Shown here piece after piece: positions 26,522 to 41,900 of a stretch of DNA of 64,000 nucleotides. Positions within the stretch are counted from its first letter, which is position 1. Every line of letters begins with the position of its first letter. The translations under genes were made by a program, and so were the position numbers. Under the pieces are notes generated by a model that saw only the letters and a list, made by a program, of their open reading frames with translations, did no database searches and had not been told where the DNA came from. The DNA is taken from positions 74,052,631 to 74,116,630 of the forward strand of contig NC_088172.1 of NCBI RefSeq assembly GCF_028769735.1. The letters run 5' to 3'. The stretch comes from Zonotrichia leucophrys gambelii. Taxonomy: Eukaryota; Chordata; Aves; Passeriformes; Passerellidae.

Positions 26522-27788
26522 AAAGGTATCTAGTATCCAGATAATTGCTACTTACTAAAAGGTTTGGTAAAACTAGAAAATCAGTCTTTTAATTTAGTGG
26601 CAAGAAAACCCTGTCTACCCAATGTACTGACATAGAATTGATTGTGTGTATATAATCTGTGCAGAATTACACAACATGGTCATAAAATCTGGATATCAAG
26701 ATCAGTATCAGAAAATAATTGCAGCCAGATTAAGGCGAACATCTGCAAGTGGAAACACGTGTGGATATTTGCACCCATGCAATCCAAAAGAAATCTAGAA
26801 GCCCTACCTAGGATAATGGAACCTTCAACTGGATCAAATGGATCCATTTCCTTCATAAAAACCATAAATTATTAGAAGTAGGTGTTATATAATCCAAACA
26901 AGGCCAAAAGAGTCATTGCACTTCCAAAGGTAAGGACAGACACTTTATCCTCGAGAGAATAAACCAGCACAAATGGACATGAGCTGTAAATCAGTACTGA
27001 CAGGGATGGAAAGCAGGCTGACTTCAAATATTAAATAGCAGAATTTGCAAGTAAAAAAATTGCAAGTTATTACTATTTGAGACATACATGGCACTTTTTT
27101 ATTCATAGATCCCAAAGTATTTAATAAGAATGGATTAAACTTCTTCCTCTTTTTGTAGCTAGAGTAAGTAGGGCATAGAGGAATTGCAGTGACCTTGCTA
27201 GCATTTGTCCCTCAGTGCTTCCATAACTACCAGCATGGGGAAAAAAGATCCTAAGGGCTGTATTTTATAAAGGTAGTAAGTACTGAACTTATAAAGGGAG
27301 AAACAAAGAAAACATTTTGAGCTAAGGAAATGAGGGGAAAAAAGAATCTGGATGGGAAAGAAATAAGAATGAGGAGTGAATGGAAAGGAAAAAGAAAATC
27401 TCTGAGATATTGAAAGGAGGGGGTTTGTACAAGCCTGTAAATATAAACACATTCACTGCAGATACACTGAGACTTTTATAGCACTTGTGAATTTTTAATA
27501 GGGGTATCTTGGCATCAGGCTCCTGCCACGGACACAGATTAAGAATCACCTGAGCTCTGTGCACAGGGCTATGGCAGGAGGCCCCTCCGAGACTGGGCTG
27601 GAAGTCGCTCCCATTAGCATCACCTTGAAAAGTGTCATCCTGAGTGGTGAGGTGGGCCTCTCTGCTGACAAGGATGCAATCAGCTGAATTGCTAAATAGT
27701 TGGGCTTCCAGATGAAAATCTTGCAAGTTAACCTGCATTAGGACAATTTTCTCCCTCACTTTTAATTGTTAAAAAGTCTGTGAGTTCA

Positions 27789-27855
27789 GAATTTTCTTAT
27801 TAAGAAAAAGAATTTTCTTATTAAGAAAATAAGAACTTTCTTATTAAGAAAAAGA
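27789..27855 (+). repeat. Three-copy tandem repeat of about 22 bases
   Basis: Three successive copies of AA(T/C)TTTCTTATTAAGAAAA plus a short spacer. Each core, TTCTTATTAAGAA, is nearly self-complementary, so the copies can pair with one another or fold. Confidence 0.85.
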
Positions 27856-29833
27856 GCACATTTTAAAGTCAGTATAAAAATCAGCAATCCTCAAGAAATT
27901 TTAAGCCAAGGATGAGACCCTGGAAAAAGATAGTTTCTAATGATGGAGGTACAAAGATACACAGTAGTAATTTTTTTACTCAGCAATTCTTAGTTTCACA
28001 CATCTGTTTGCTTAAAATATGACTTTAGAGTTGTTTGCTTATGTTTGAATTACAGCAATGCCACACCTCATCAATAGATCAATTTCCTCAGTTTTAATGG
28101 ATTATATATGCATCAGATCTTCAGAATTCTTCCTTTTGTGGCTTGATCTGAATCCTGCTGAAATACCTTCTTTTCATCCACTTTGTGTGATTTGGTAAAG
28201 ACTTGTGAAGATTGTAGGTGCACAGATATTTCTTAGAGCCTGAATTTTACATTTCAAACCCTGTGTGGAGTGAGAAGGAGCTCATCTCCAATCCCAAGGT
28301 GCTATGTTGATTTTTTATAGTTAGATTATAGACAGTCTATTTTTTTAACTTATAAAGGAAGCAGGAACACAAGAAAATGGGAAAAAATGCAGTGGCCTAC
28401 TAAAGAATTTTCATAAGTTCATTCTTTGGATAATTATAATTGATTTCTTATAACAAACTTTCTTTTACAACTTCTATTTCTTCATTAGTATTTTTCCTCT
28501 ATCTAGCTGTAATATTTTAAAGTTATTTTTCTGTTTGTAGCTCTTTTCTTCAGCTATTGTGAAAAGGAACAGCATAAGAGTGAAAAACATGGAAATAGTC
28601 AAATTCCCATACAGATTAAAATGCCAATGAGAAGTGAGGAAAAAAAAATCAGTGTTTAAAATACACATCCTCAAAGCATAACAAAAACCTTTTTTATTTA
28701 AGAGGTGTGCAATTACCTTATTTCCAAGTGGGACTACTCATTAAAAAAAATGGGACAGTGAGGACAAAATTGCTGTAAATGTTTGGATGTGTATTTGAGC
28801 GTCTGTGCACTTTGCACTGGTGCAGGTCAGCCCCTGAAAGCCACGGGAACTGGCCAGGTTCAGTCCAAAAGAGCATTCTGTCACATTTCTGAAAGTTGTG
28901 ACTGACCAGCAGTAATGCATGTTCAGTGCTGCTGCTCAGGCTGTGCTGCAGCAGACCCAGAACAGGATTTGGATCAGGTGTCTTGGGCAGACCTCCTCCT
29001 AGATGGCAAACTTATGAGATGTAAACATTTCTTTTGCACCTTAAGGGAAAGCAGAGCTGACAAATGAAAGAGAATGTAGGTAAAATCTTCATTCACACAG
29101 CACATACACCCAACTTGCATCCCAGTTTTTACCTGCTGGAAGGCATTTTTGCTTGTCATTGGATGACTTTTACAATATTTGATAAGATTTCTCAAATTTT
29201 CCATCTGAGGAAGGCTTAATACCACAGTGAACAAGTAACAGATCATGAGGACTTCAGTGTACCAATATTCACAAGCTTTGTTAATCCAACGATGCTTTTT
29301 CTTACCTTTTATGACAATTGTTTACAATTTAGCATGGTTATTTTGAAGGATATTTCTGGTACCAGCAAGGATGGCGTCAAAGTTCCTACTTTGCCCAAGG
29401 CTGTAGAACTTCTAGAGGCGATGTGGAGGGATTTCCAAGCAATATGAAGTATGCATGCCTAGGTGGGCTGCTTCAGTCCTGTTTATATACTCCCTGAGCT
29501 TGGCTCAAGAATCTCACTGGAGACAAAATATTGAATAAGCCATTATAGCAGGGAAAAATTGTCTGTTCTCTGACCTGATAACTCCTGCAAGAAAAAAAAT
29601 AAAAGGCAGAAAAATTCATCTAGATGATTTCTAAATCAGGTACCAACTACCACATTCCATGACTGACTCCTAGATATGCCACGACCACCAAGAAAACCAA
29701 GCACATCCTTCTCTTGATGGAAGATGTGGAAAACCCTATAGCTGTGTTACTGTTGTTGCTTCAAATAATTAGGGTCTGAAGAATGGAATGTTCTCCCCTG
29801 AAGAGTGGAATATTTGAGAGGCAAATGGTCTGG

Positions 29834-29902
29834 ATATTAGATTTATCTAATAAATTTATCTAATTAGATATTATAAATTATTAATCTAATTAGATTTATC
29901 TA
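29834..29902. repeat. AT-rich palindromic cluster based on TAGATTTATCTAA / ATCTAATTAGAT
   Basis: ATCTAATTAGAT, itself a perfect palindrome with a TAATTA homeodomain-type core, occurs twice around a TATTATAAATTATT centre, and is flanked by TAGATTTATCTA copies. The stretch is nearly pure A/T. Confidence 0.75.
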
Positions 29903-29999
29903 AATGCAACCATTTAAATGATTTTCTGAAGGGTAATGATTTACAAGTGTCTGGATAGCAAAGGGCTGACACAATTCAAAGGGTGGGGTATAACAGCAG

Positions 30000-32900
30000 G
30001 AGGGTCATTTAGGGCAAAGGGAGGAGGATGAGGAGGGAGGATGGCTGAAGCACAGAGCTGGTCACCAGGAGAGATGCCCTGCACCCCTCACCAACCTGCT
30101 TTTGCTGTTCAGCAAGGTTGGAGCAAGCCTGGAGGCAATGGCCAAATTCAGGCCTGGGCCAGTGGCTACCAGGCAAGCCCTGGGCGCTGGGGCAGGCTGG
30201 GCGAAAGCAGAGGAGAGTCAGATTGTCACTCTGGCTGTCTCTGGCTCAGTGGGGAGCAGGGCCAGGGGACTGCCTCCACCTCAGGGGTGAAGTGAACACA
30301 GCAGAAATCAATCCTCTGCAGGGCTGTGCCTCTACTGGCAGATAAACATCCTACAGATAACGTTTGTGAATGAAGGATGGAGCTCTTATTGCACATCCCT
30401 ACACAAATGAATTGGAAGGGCTGAGCTTTATTTGGATAACACTAACAGCTGTGAGACTTCAGACACAGAAAAAGCAGTGAATGTGATCATTTTTCACCTC
30501 TCTTATACTCACACAGGTAAATTAAAAGAAACTTCAAACAGATACCTATGAGTTGTGAGATCCATTTGAAATTCACAAATGTTCACAGAGGAGTTTATAC
30601 CAAAATTCAGTTACATTAAAGGATGCCAGTCAAAAGCCAAGGTGTACATTAAATGCAAAACTAAAGGCTTCCTTTCCCAGATTAGCTTTCAAGGCATGAT
30701 GGGTTTCTCCCTCAACTTGGTTTTGTGTTAACTGAAGCTGAATGTGTCAGCTCCTTCTCAGTTTTCTGCTATAACTCCATGATAGGACTGTCATAAAACA
30801 TACCTTATTTTTTGTCAACAACTGTAGGTGTGGGACTTCATAAAGATTTCAGCTGCCCTGTTCTATCCTCTGATAACTCAAATGTATCAGCGTATTTAAT
30901 GCACATACATGCACATGATTTTACATGTTGTTTTATAACCTGGTTCAATTTTGTGTAAGATTTTAAGGGTATTTTTAAAACATACATATACACAATGTAT
31001 ATATTAGTTGTGAAACTGTTCATATTAATAAATGGGAGGGGTTTTTTTTTGGTCCAAACAGATAGAGAAGTACATACAGTAAAATAAAATGTGTACAAAT
31101 AACCAGTGCACATTGAATTAACAAAAAAGGTGAAGAAAAGAAATGCACAATGGGAAGGCCACAAGAGAAATCCAGACCTATTACACTGTCTGTGAAAGAA
31201 AGACTGACATCTAAACATGAAGAGCAACATGAAACAAAATCCATGTACTTACCTTTGACTATGTTCCCTTGGGTTACAGTGAAATGGGAAGGGTGACAGT
31301 TAAGACCAGTGGGTACTGACTAAGAGACCACTCTCATTACTATGGGCAGAATAATAATAATTAACAGATAGGCAATGAGATAGATACAGACAGATAGATT
31401 AACAAATAGATAATGAGGCAGAATATTAATAACGATCATATGGGTACAGCAGTTTTGTTAGATATTTTTGCTTGTTTTTTCCAGTACATCTTTAATTGAA
31501 AAATCATCACACAAGAACAAATTCCAAGTGTAGCTTCAGAGAACCAAGACCCTCAGAGCCTCTACATTTGATGAATTTTGGACTCCAACAAATATACTTT
31601 TATTTATTTTCCATGGGATGTAACTGACTTTTGTGCTTTGTGAAGAATAGAAACAGTGCTTTTATAAATATATTCTTTCATCAACTTACTATATTAAGTT
31701 TAGCCTTATGTAATTTTAATTTAAGGTAAAAATTGTTGTGAAAATTCCCTAAGTTTGGTTGAAAGCAAGCAGAATTTTGTCTATCTTTGTTTTTTCCTCA
31801 TTTGTAATAGTTCTTTCACCACAGTTCTGCAGTTCCATGTCTTTCTGAAGCATCCTTCTCTGGATTAGGGTTAAGAGAAATAGCCTGAGGATCTTTAAAT
31901 TTCATTAAATTTATCATCTTTCAGAAAATTTTCCTACACGTAGTGTCAGTGTATGATGCCAAACATCTACATATACATGTTTAAAGGCTGGACTCAAACC
32001 AGTGCAGAAAGTTGTAGTGAGTCATTGGCCAACTGATGATGAATCATCCCCTCAGCACCTGGAACTGATTCATCCTTCCAGCAGGCAGCTATTGGCTACT
32101 GCCTTTACAGACACAAACACTGTCTCATAGATAGCAGTTGTCTGTGTTAAGATTTTGCTTGGCTTGTTACTGCAACCATTAATTGAACAGAAAAAAGATT
32201 GCTAAAAAAGATCAGTTCCAGTCTGAAAGTCTTCCAGCCCACTTTCTCTATCCTTTGGCTGCTCTTGTGTCCTTGGAGGACATGTCCTAACACCCAAGAG
32301 AAACACCTGAAAATTTTGTCACCACTTTCATGTGAGGTGCAGATGTTGTTTAGAGGCTCTGTTCTATGCAAGGTCCCAAGTCAGAGAGTATCCAGAGCTT
32401 TATTTCAGATCATCAGCTTTATTACTTACAACCTGCTTTGGACATTGACATTGGTTTCCCTCTGACTATAGTATCACATGCCTGACAGTTTCCATGTGGT
32501 GACTTACTGATCTTTGCTTCATGGCCTTGGATCTCAGGCTTTCTGATGGAGCTGTTTGAGCCTGGACTGATCTCTGATTCTGGTCTGCCTATGACCATGA
32601 ATTTGTTATCCAGGTATTGGACCAAGCCTGGACAACATTTCCCACTATCTCAGGAAAAAACAGAAACCTAAGGATCCATGTGTAAACATTAAGTGTCATC
32701 AGTAAAGGCATTAGAGTTAAATTACTTTTACCTCAATAGAGAAGAGAACAAAAAACCCAAAAAACCAGCCAACCAACCAACCAACCAACCAACCAAAAGA
32801 AAAGGTTGTTTGGGATTGAAATTTTTTAAGGTGACAGAAATCAAGTGAAAAAAATAGGCACTCATTCTGAGACGTGGGTCATGATGATTTATCTGCTATA

Positions 32901-35900
32901 GCTGCAATTATTTAAGTAAACACTCTGGCTTATTACAAAGTACAATGTTCAAAAGCCATAAAAGAGTCCTAAATAACACATCTTCAGAGCAACTCCAATT
33001 CCTGATTGTGTACAACTGCTTACCCAGCTCTCCCTTTTATTTCTGCAGAAGAATATCTAGTTGCCGTGAACCTTAAAGGATGGTGTTCAGATACCACAGG
33101 TACTGATGCCATTTTAGGTGTCCCTGGTACGCTTGCCACTCTAGAAAATAGAGATCTTCTACAGGTTCCATATCTACTTTAGAAACACTTTGGATCTTAA
33201 GTGGTGCTAGAGTGCCAGATACCTAGAGACTATAAGCAGGGACAACCTTCGTTCAGCTTACTATCAAATCAAGTTGCTTTACCTTTCTGCCACAGAATCA
33301 ATGCTGCTACTTCCCCCTCTGCCAGTCTGAAACGAGCTTTTCAATAGTAGCAACAAACAGAAATGTCTAGACTACAGCTAATGTTTTCTGAAAATTTCCC
33401 TCTTTTCATTTAGAAAAGTGGTTGTTGTAAGAGAATGAAAAGACAGACTGCTATGGATGTAATATAATGTGCATATATAAATACAGATGTCTTCTTGGCC
33501 ATTTTTGAAATGAAGGCCAAATTAGTCCAGATCTGTCTCAACAGGCAAAGCTATTGCTTTGTTTATGCTGAATGTTTTTTGGTTTTTTTTTTTTTAAACA
33601 GAATATTCCTGTAAATTTTATTTGGTGATTTTATCAAAATAAGGTTTGATCCATATTACTTTTGGACCAAATCACAGCCAAAACCAAACCAAACTGAAAA
33701 ATATTAATAAATTTGTACTAGGATAAATTATTTTGGATTTCTTCAAACTGACCAAACAGAAGGAGCCAGGAGACCATCCAAAATATGCAGGACATGATTT
33801 CATGTACGATATTCTCCATGGAATTTAACAGTTTTTCTCTCAAAAGATGGATCTCATAGTGCTTCAAGACTCCAGGCATTATTACCAATCTCATTAAAGC
33901 ACAGTCACTTTGCTCTTATCTTCTTGTCCTAGGCTTGGGTTTTTTTTGGTGCCCGTTCCTGTGTGCACATGGTGGAACCACAGGCGCTCTCCAAGGTCCT
34001 GAAACATGGGACTGGATTTAGGAGCATTTTGTTACTAATTAGAAATATTAATATTTTAAATCAACTGTGGGTGACTGTGGGTGAAAAAGACACTTATTTG
34101 AATTTACTTATTTAAATTCAAGACTAATAGAATCAGTCTTGGAAAACAGAACTTAGGTTTAAATACATACTTGTCTTTAGATCATGTTTAGATGCCACAG
34201 AGTAAAAATGAGAAAGCAAGCAAATTAGGGTTAGGCAACCTTGGATATGTAAAACATCATCCTCATCATTTAAAATACTTGGGAAGCATTTTTCATGGAT
34301 GTTGAATTCCTGGAAAACAAAGTTGCTGAGATTTGCCAGGGAAGCTGAATAATGTAAACTTCTTGCTGAGCTCTGACTTATCAGTATGCTCATTATTAAT
34401 AAATATTGTTGTCTTTTCTTTACAAATATGTTTCAATATTTTTTATCTTGGTAGTGGCCTTTTTTACTCAGAAAAAATGTAACAGAAGAAATGTCAAGAG
34501 CATTTGTTCAGAAAAGAGAGTCACTGTACTTATGTTCCATTTCCTTGTAGTACCAGCTGTTTATATGAAAGAATGGTGTGGTGAACTATTTTCTTTTTAG
34601 ATTTATTGTCTGAAGTTGTTGCATGATATAGGGATACCAGAGGTTACTTGTATATTTCTGTAAAACATTTCTGAGCTGCCAAACTGATAATGTGAAATAC
34701 CAGTTCAAGCTTTGAAAAAGCCACCCAAATTACTCGACATATAATATGTATTTTCTGTAAATTATGGTGCTCTCTTTGTGGAAATATGCACCTAAACATG
34801 TAACCATGAAACCACCTTGCAATCTTGCAGTCCTAATGAAGAGTCTAAGAAATGAATGTTAACCTTGGCTGAGCTATCTGTCTGTAATTCCATGCCACTT
34901 TCTGCATCACAGCTCAGAAGAAAAATGCCCATGTTGCTCAGAAAAGCTTACTCTGCTGGTCCATTGATGTCTTTTTCATGGATAAATAAATGACATTCTT
35001 TTTAACCTACCTTTAATTTGAATTTTCTTGTCCACTAACTTAATTAAAATGAACAACATGGTATAAATTAAACTTGTACTTTACAACTCCACTACCTCAA
35101 ATTTCAGTGAGAATTTATTAGTAAAGTCTTCCTAGCATAAACCCTAAGAGGTAATTTATTTAGAATGCCTTCTTCAATTTTTACTGTGTTCTCTAAAATG
35201 ATATTAAGATCATGTATACACAGAGAAAGAATAGTTCTTGAACAAGTGAAAATCAAGCCTACTGAAGACAATGCAGTATGTCAGCATTAAAATTTGGGAA
35301 ATATTTTAAATAACAAAACAATATGAAGATACTTCTACTGGAATCATGGTTAAAGAAAAATATAACAAAAAAACACTAAACTCCCTAAATGGTGATAGAG
35401 TTGTCACAGAAAGGAATTATTTTATAGGAGAAAAAAAATTACAAAAATTATTTCTTCAAGTCTTTCTCATTTAATTACTGTTTTGGACACCTTATTCAAA
35501 AGACTGTATAAAGGAGGAATTAATTTAATCAACATGAAATTCTGTAGGTACTTCATCAAGAAGAGCAGTTAACAGAGTAAAAAGACATTTCTGGAGTGGA
35601 AGACACAAGATTTCATTATGAGAGTAAACATAATCAGGCCAAAGTGCAATTAAAAGAACATTAATTATAATTGGAAACACAGAAAGCAAGAATTACAAGA
35701 TTTTCCAAAAGCAGTGAAACAAACTTATACTATTTAAAGAAAGACTTCCTAAATATAGAGTTTAAATTAAAGTTCTAATAATGACTACTTGTAGGCATGC
35801 GTAAAGCAAGCACAGGATCTTGAAACTGAACCTTAAGAATATTCTTCTTGTTGATTTTAGCAGTTCCAAAGAATTTTACTGCCCTTGTCAGTAGTTCTTG

Positions 35901-38900
35901 GATCACCTTCTCTATGTGTAAGTCGGTGATCTTTATGAATTGGTACCACAAATAAAACATAGTTTTGCAGATGTATAGAGATTCAAAAAGCACAGGGAGC
36001 TTCAAAAATGTGAAGAAAATAAAACCCTAGTGTCCCTCTCCGGGGATGCCTCTAGCTTCAGGAACATACCTCATGGAGAGGAAATGAATCCACCAAAGAA
36101 TTAGTCCCTCCTAGCCAGGGACTACTTTCCCAGTATTTTAGGAAAATTTAGAAAAGTGAGACTGGCAATCAGCAAGTTCATCAACCACTTAACTGTGAAA
36201 GGGAGATAAGCAATTAAAAAAAAGGCATATCCCCTCAGAGGTGTTGAAATCCTTTAGGAGATTAATTCATTTGATATGTCAATGAATCTCCTATCCCAGC
36301 TGATGGACTTAAGACTTGGACTTAGTGTTTGAGGGCTGAGAAATACTGCACACAGATTATGCTGAGATGATACAGTTCAGTCTCCTGGGTAGCAGAGTAA
36401 AGATTTAAGTCAGTATTATTTGATATAAATGAGACAAAGCTCAGGTGTTTGTACCTTTTCTGTGCCAGCAGCAAGAGCTATACCTGGATCTACTTGTTTT
36501 GTTGTTTCCTGAAGAAATCTCTTAGGTTATGACATATTTCCTTGTTTATAAAATAAAACAGATTTCTACTAGAAGATTAAAAGACACTGAATGTTAGTCA
36601 TAAAGCTTGTGCTGCTCTACTCCTAAGAAATTAAAAATAATGTTACCAGATGTTCTGTGTGGTCCCCTGTGCTGAAGCTGGGGAAACTTATGTTTACATT
36701 TCATTTACTGTGAGAAGTAAGATGCAGAGAAGACGTTATTTACAAGTATGAAGTGGCACTCTGAAGAGCTCTGCTACTCCACTGTCCTCTAAAGTTGAGG
36801 GCAACAAAATTTCTCAGGTTTTAGCCAGGTTTCCTCAGAGTATAAAGCTGTCTTATTCTATCAGTGTATCTTCACCTTCCAATCCTTCCTAGTAGCTTCT
36901 GAATTAATTATCCAATTCCTATCAAATATTACAAGGATCTAGAAATCTCAAAAGTATTGTTTCTACAAATATTGTGAAAAATCTATTGTTAGCACGGAGA
37001 AACACAAATAAAGCTTCTGCATCCTCCCCAGGGGGAAAACCCCAACACTTTGGTATTGAATTCACTAATTATCTGTCCCATTCTGTTTCTGAGCTGAAAA
37101 TATCAACCTTACAGTTTGCACAAGCTCATCTAAAGATCAATTTGGTTCAAGCTTAAGTCTTATGAAAATCTGCATTTTTTTGTGTACCTGTGCAAACGTT
37201 GTTCACCATTTTCTCCAGTTTTCTGACTTATTTCCATTCAATTGCAAGATTTGAATTTTGCTTTGGAGCACATTTATCAAATATTTGTGAGGCATCTCAC
37301 ACATGGTGGGAAAATTTGAAATGGATTAAGAATAGACAATTTATCATTTTTTTCTAAACACGAGTGACAGTGGTTTATTGTCAGGATAGGGCACTTCTCT
37401 AAAAATAATTTTTTTTCTTCACTCTAAAAGAAACAAAGGACATTTATTTTGTTTTGATGTAATCTAAGAAACAAATCAAGATGGCAACTAGCACAGCACT
37501 AAAATATTCTTTCCTTCTATATCAGCAGAAAGATCAAATTATTCCATAAAAATTAAAGAAATTGCAGTGGAATTGACAAGCACAGGACAATATTCATCTT
37601 GAGTAAATTTAGACACCCAAACTTAATTTTTGAATTAAAAAGCAAATCTGATGAGATCACCACAAAGTGAAAGAAGACAGACAGGTTCTCCTAGAAGGTG
37701 ATTCAGGGCAAGACACCATTAACAACACAGAAAACCTCAGGGAATTCACCTTCTAACTAGTATCACAACTTCAACTTCTAAATGTGCAGTTGGAAGTTTA
37801 ATCAAATGTGGAGATCTGAAATCCATTTTCATCTTATTCCCATGATTATCTGTAACCCTATAGCCAGGCTCAAGACTTATTATAGTAATATTTAATTACA
37901 GCCCTTCCACAAAAAAATAAACTTGCAAGGACAGGGACAGTGAAAAAACTGTATGAATTTTCACCTGTACCCTATGCAAAACGAAGCTGGGACTTGTGTA
38001 GAATTTGGAAAGCCTTCTAGCTTTGTCACAACTGGAAAACAGGAAATAAGAAGCTGGTGGAGTGGCAGGCTCGCTTGCCTAGAATTGATTTGCACAAATA
38101 AAGGATAGTGAGGAATAAATAAACTAAAAACAACACAAAAGATAACAATTATATGAAGATAAGACAGTGCTAAGTGTGAGTATTCTTCTGGTTTAAGATG
38201 AGCATAATTTTCTAAAGCAGCACTATACAGTAAAAACCATGAGTTATTTAGACATTTCTGTAGGATTTTAAACATTCTGATGAATCATTTGTAATTAGCT
38301 ATGATTAAAAAGTCACTGACAAATAGATAACCCCAACGAAATACATGGTACAAAGTGCTTCCTCAACTCACATTATCTTTCTTTTTTGTGTGTTAAAAAG
38401 TAAAAAAGATTTTACTATAATTACAGCCCCATACCAATGATTCATAAGGAGATATTATATTTGGAGTGCCTACTGATAGCCATCCATATTGGCTAGTAAA
38501 AGGAATTAAATGTTTCATGTTCATTTGAAATTTCAGCTTAATGCCAAAAATGTTTTGGTTTTTTTACAGATCAAAAAGGGACAAAAGTGAAAAGACTTCC
38601 AGAAATAAATGCTATGTAATAGAAAAATATCAACCATATGTGCATTTCAGATTTGTAGATCAAGTTACAAGGTTGGCAATCAGATTTCTACTCCCTAAAT
38701 ATTCTGAGAGCTCTAAATATAATCTTCTTCTGTTCTTCTCCCCCCGCCACTTCCTTCCCAAACTGTTGTGTAGCACTTCTATGTGCACTAAAGGGACCTG
38801 TCTTGTACAACTCGGATTTGTTTTGTGAGTAAGGTTATTCCTTGGGTACTGTCCTGTACCATTGTAAAGCAAAGGGTAGAGCCATAGGCTCTTTTCTGGA

Positions 38901-41900
38901 CTTGATACATATTGAAGCAGTCTCAGGCTCTTGAAGTTTTCATTACAATTTGTGATAAGTCAAGTAGATACGTAAGGACAATTTCTCTGCTCATTTCCAG
39001 CATGGTAACTGTGTGAATTCCTGCACTTTCTTTATGCCCATCTGCCTTTCTGCCTATCCTATCTCTTCCACTAACTTTTTGTCCATATAGCCTCTTCCAA
39101 AAAGTTTCAAGGAGAGATGAAGATCTCAGAGAGAGTAAATTAATAAAATTCACATTAAAACTTGTCACTGAGTGAAAGACCCTATTGTTAGGGTTTTTCA
39201 TATGACAAAGTTTAGATTACTAACTGGAGGAATCGCTGTGGTCTTGGGCATATAAGGACGACCTAATATATTCCTGAAGAAGTGAGATTTTTGGGATCTG
39301 CAAGGCAGCTGGTGCCAAGAAGTGTAATGATGTGGGAAATATGGCAGAACAAATCCATAAATAATCCTTCTTCTTCAGTTCCACTACTCATGGGACACCT
39401 TATTTTTTTTTTTTATTTGTACTTGTCCGTGCTTAACAGCCAACATTTGTCTCCAGATCACAATACTGGGGTTCAAAGGCAGAAACCCAAACTGTTCACA
39501 AGCTTGGGTTTTATGACCAGAAATATCTTACTGTGATCATCTATCTGGACTACCAAGTTAATGCAGAGCTCAGGATTTTCCTAATTTCTTTAGCAGGTGA
39601 GCTGAACAAGAATATTTAATTGTGGTCTAAAAAAAAGTAGCAAAGAATCTAGCACTCATTGCTTAAATTATTCCAATTTAATAATATGACAGAATGTAAT
39701 ATTTCTTACTGCTAAAACTATGCTTACATTTTTAGTTTGTCAGCTCTGTTTTTATCCATCAGATCTCCCAAAAGGCATTTACTTTTATGTGTTGAATTAC
39801 CACATTACAGGGTAAAAATATTAATTCTTTCTTTCTAAAAGAGATCAGAGTATTTCAATATATTCTTTTAATACAAAGTAAGGTTTCAACAACATGTCAT
39901 TAGTTTTCAAATTCTTTTAAATTTTCTTAGCAGTTTTTAAATGCTGAGCTTTGGCTGGACATGGTATCCTGGTACCTGTTTGAGTGACGTGGTAATAAAC
40001 CACCTATTTGAAATTATTGAAATGAAAAATGCAATTTTACTAGCATTAATTCACCCTGAGCTGCTTATTGTGTTACTTTAATTTCAATTCATATGTCATG
40101 TAAACAAATATGTTGTATTCTCAGCAGCCTCAGTGTAGATTCCCTGTTAAAGATATATTAAAACGATTTCAAAATTCCTCGCAGTTATTCTGGATAAAAA
40201 TGTTACTTTTTGAAAAGAGCTGAAAACTGATTTTATGAAGATGGCATACTGACAGCTTACTAAAAAGTTCAGCCTTGAATCATCTATAATAATAGCTTTT
40301 TCTTGGTTTACAAGATGGATAGATTATAGAACGAGGCAAGCTATGAATTCCTTACAATAGTAATAAGAATTCTTATCTGCTGTTCTGAAAGGAGAATTGC
40401 CAAGAGTTTTTAACATAACAAACAACCAATAATGTTTCTGACAGAAGGAAGAGTTACAGAGATAACATAAATATCTGCATTCTCGCCAGTAAATCCAAAC
40501 CCCTACCTGAAGGAAGATATCACCAAAGACATACAAGCTCACAGGTGACAGAACAGGACACGAAAATCAGGTGCAGAATTTCACAGCATCCCTGTGTCAA
40601 AGCAAGACCACGGCAGAGGAGCTTCTTTTAAGCCATCATGAACCATCTGGAGAGACCTTCTCAGAGTCCACTCACAAATTTTGAAGTCCATCAATACTGG
40701 CATAGGTTACCCTTTGCAAGCAACAGATGTGTCTTCAAAATGTATGCCTTAGCTTTAGCAAGTGGAGATTTTTCTTTTCCTGAGTGCTATTTTTTTTCTA
40801 TATTTCCTACTACATAAAAAATTATTTCATCCTAATATTTTTCCTTGATTATTTTTTCCATTTCTGTGCTATAAATTCTGTAATTTCTATTGAGAGAAGT
40901 TCTTCTGTTATCAAATTGGCATCAGTTTATAAAACTGCTATAAAAATGAAATCTAAAATAAATTAATTATTTGCCCACTGCCTAAATCTAATAGAAAGCA
41001 AGCTACTCCACAACACTGCATTTTGATAAATTTATTGAGAATTCATCATTTTAATGTTAAACTGAAATGAATTACTACATGAAATCCTGGCTGCTTAGAA
41101 TAACAATGACTATAAAAACAACAAAGGAGATATTACAGTTTTTACATTTTGCATGAAAATGGGCTTAGAACAATACAGGGAGAAAGGACAATTTTGCTAC
41201 AAAAAATCAAACCCTTCCATGATTGTGCATACACTATTCTCACAGAAGTCAAGGATGTAATCTTGACCCAAGAATGTCAACAGGAAGTCAGAGGATTAAT
41301 TAACCAGGAAAACAAAAGCAAATTCTTATAAGAAGAAAATTCCAGAGACACAAGTGTTAAGGATGCTACTTAGGACATTTACATAATTAACATCTTATCT
41401 AGAAAATACACAACATTCTTGTTACAGAAATTAGAATCTTAACCACCATTTTGTAACATTTACCTAAAGTTTATTTTAAGAGAAGCTTTGTTTTTAACAA
41501 TCATCTTAAATCCTAGTAAACTGAAGAATTAATTAGCAAGCACGGAGGATCAGCAAACTAATGCTTTAGTCTGTTAAACCATCTGCTCAGGAGCACCCTG
41601 TTCAAATCTTGGCATTAGGAGAGGATGGATGAATACTTTTGTCTCTTGCACTTAGTCACAACTTGCCATTCTTTGCTTATGCACATTTTTTTCCCTTCAG
41701 CTCATGGTAAATAAAGTTATAAAGAGGTCAGTAATTGATCAGATTTCTGTTATCATGAAGTTTTGCATAACAGATTGCCAACAAATTTGGATGAAAAACC
41801 TTACTGTAGCCATCCATCCCTCTTATTTCATACCAGATTCCTGTATTCAGTAGGTATGTAGGAAGGGAGAGATTCTGCATTATCTTTTGTTTTCTTTGCC

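Noticed and set aside
31364..31415. GATA/AGATAGAT cluster as a microsatellite
   Set aside because: Units are too broken and few to call a repeat array.
41575..41620. tRNA-like TTCAAATC segment
   Set aside because: No matching acceptor stem, D-loop box A or anticodon arm could be formed around it.
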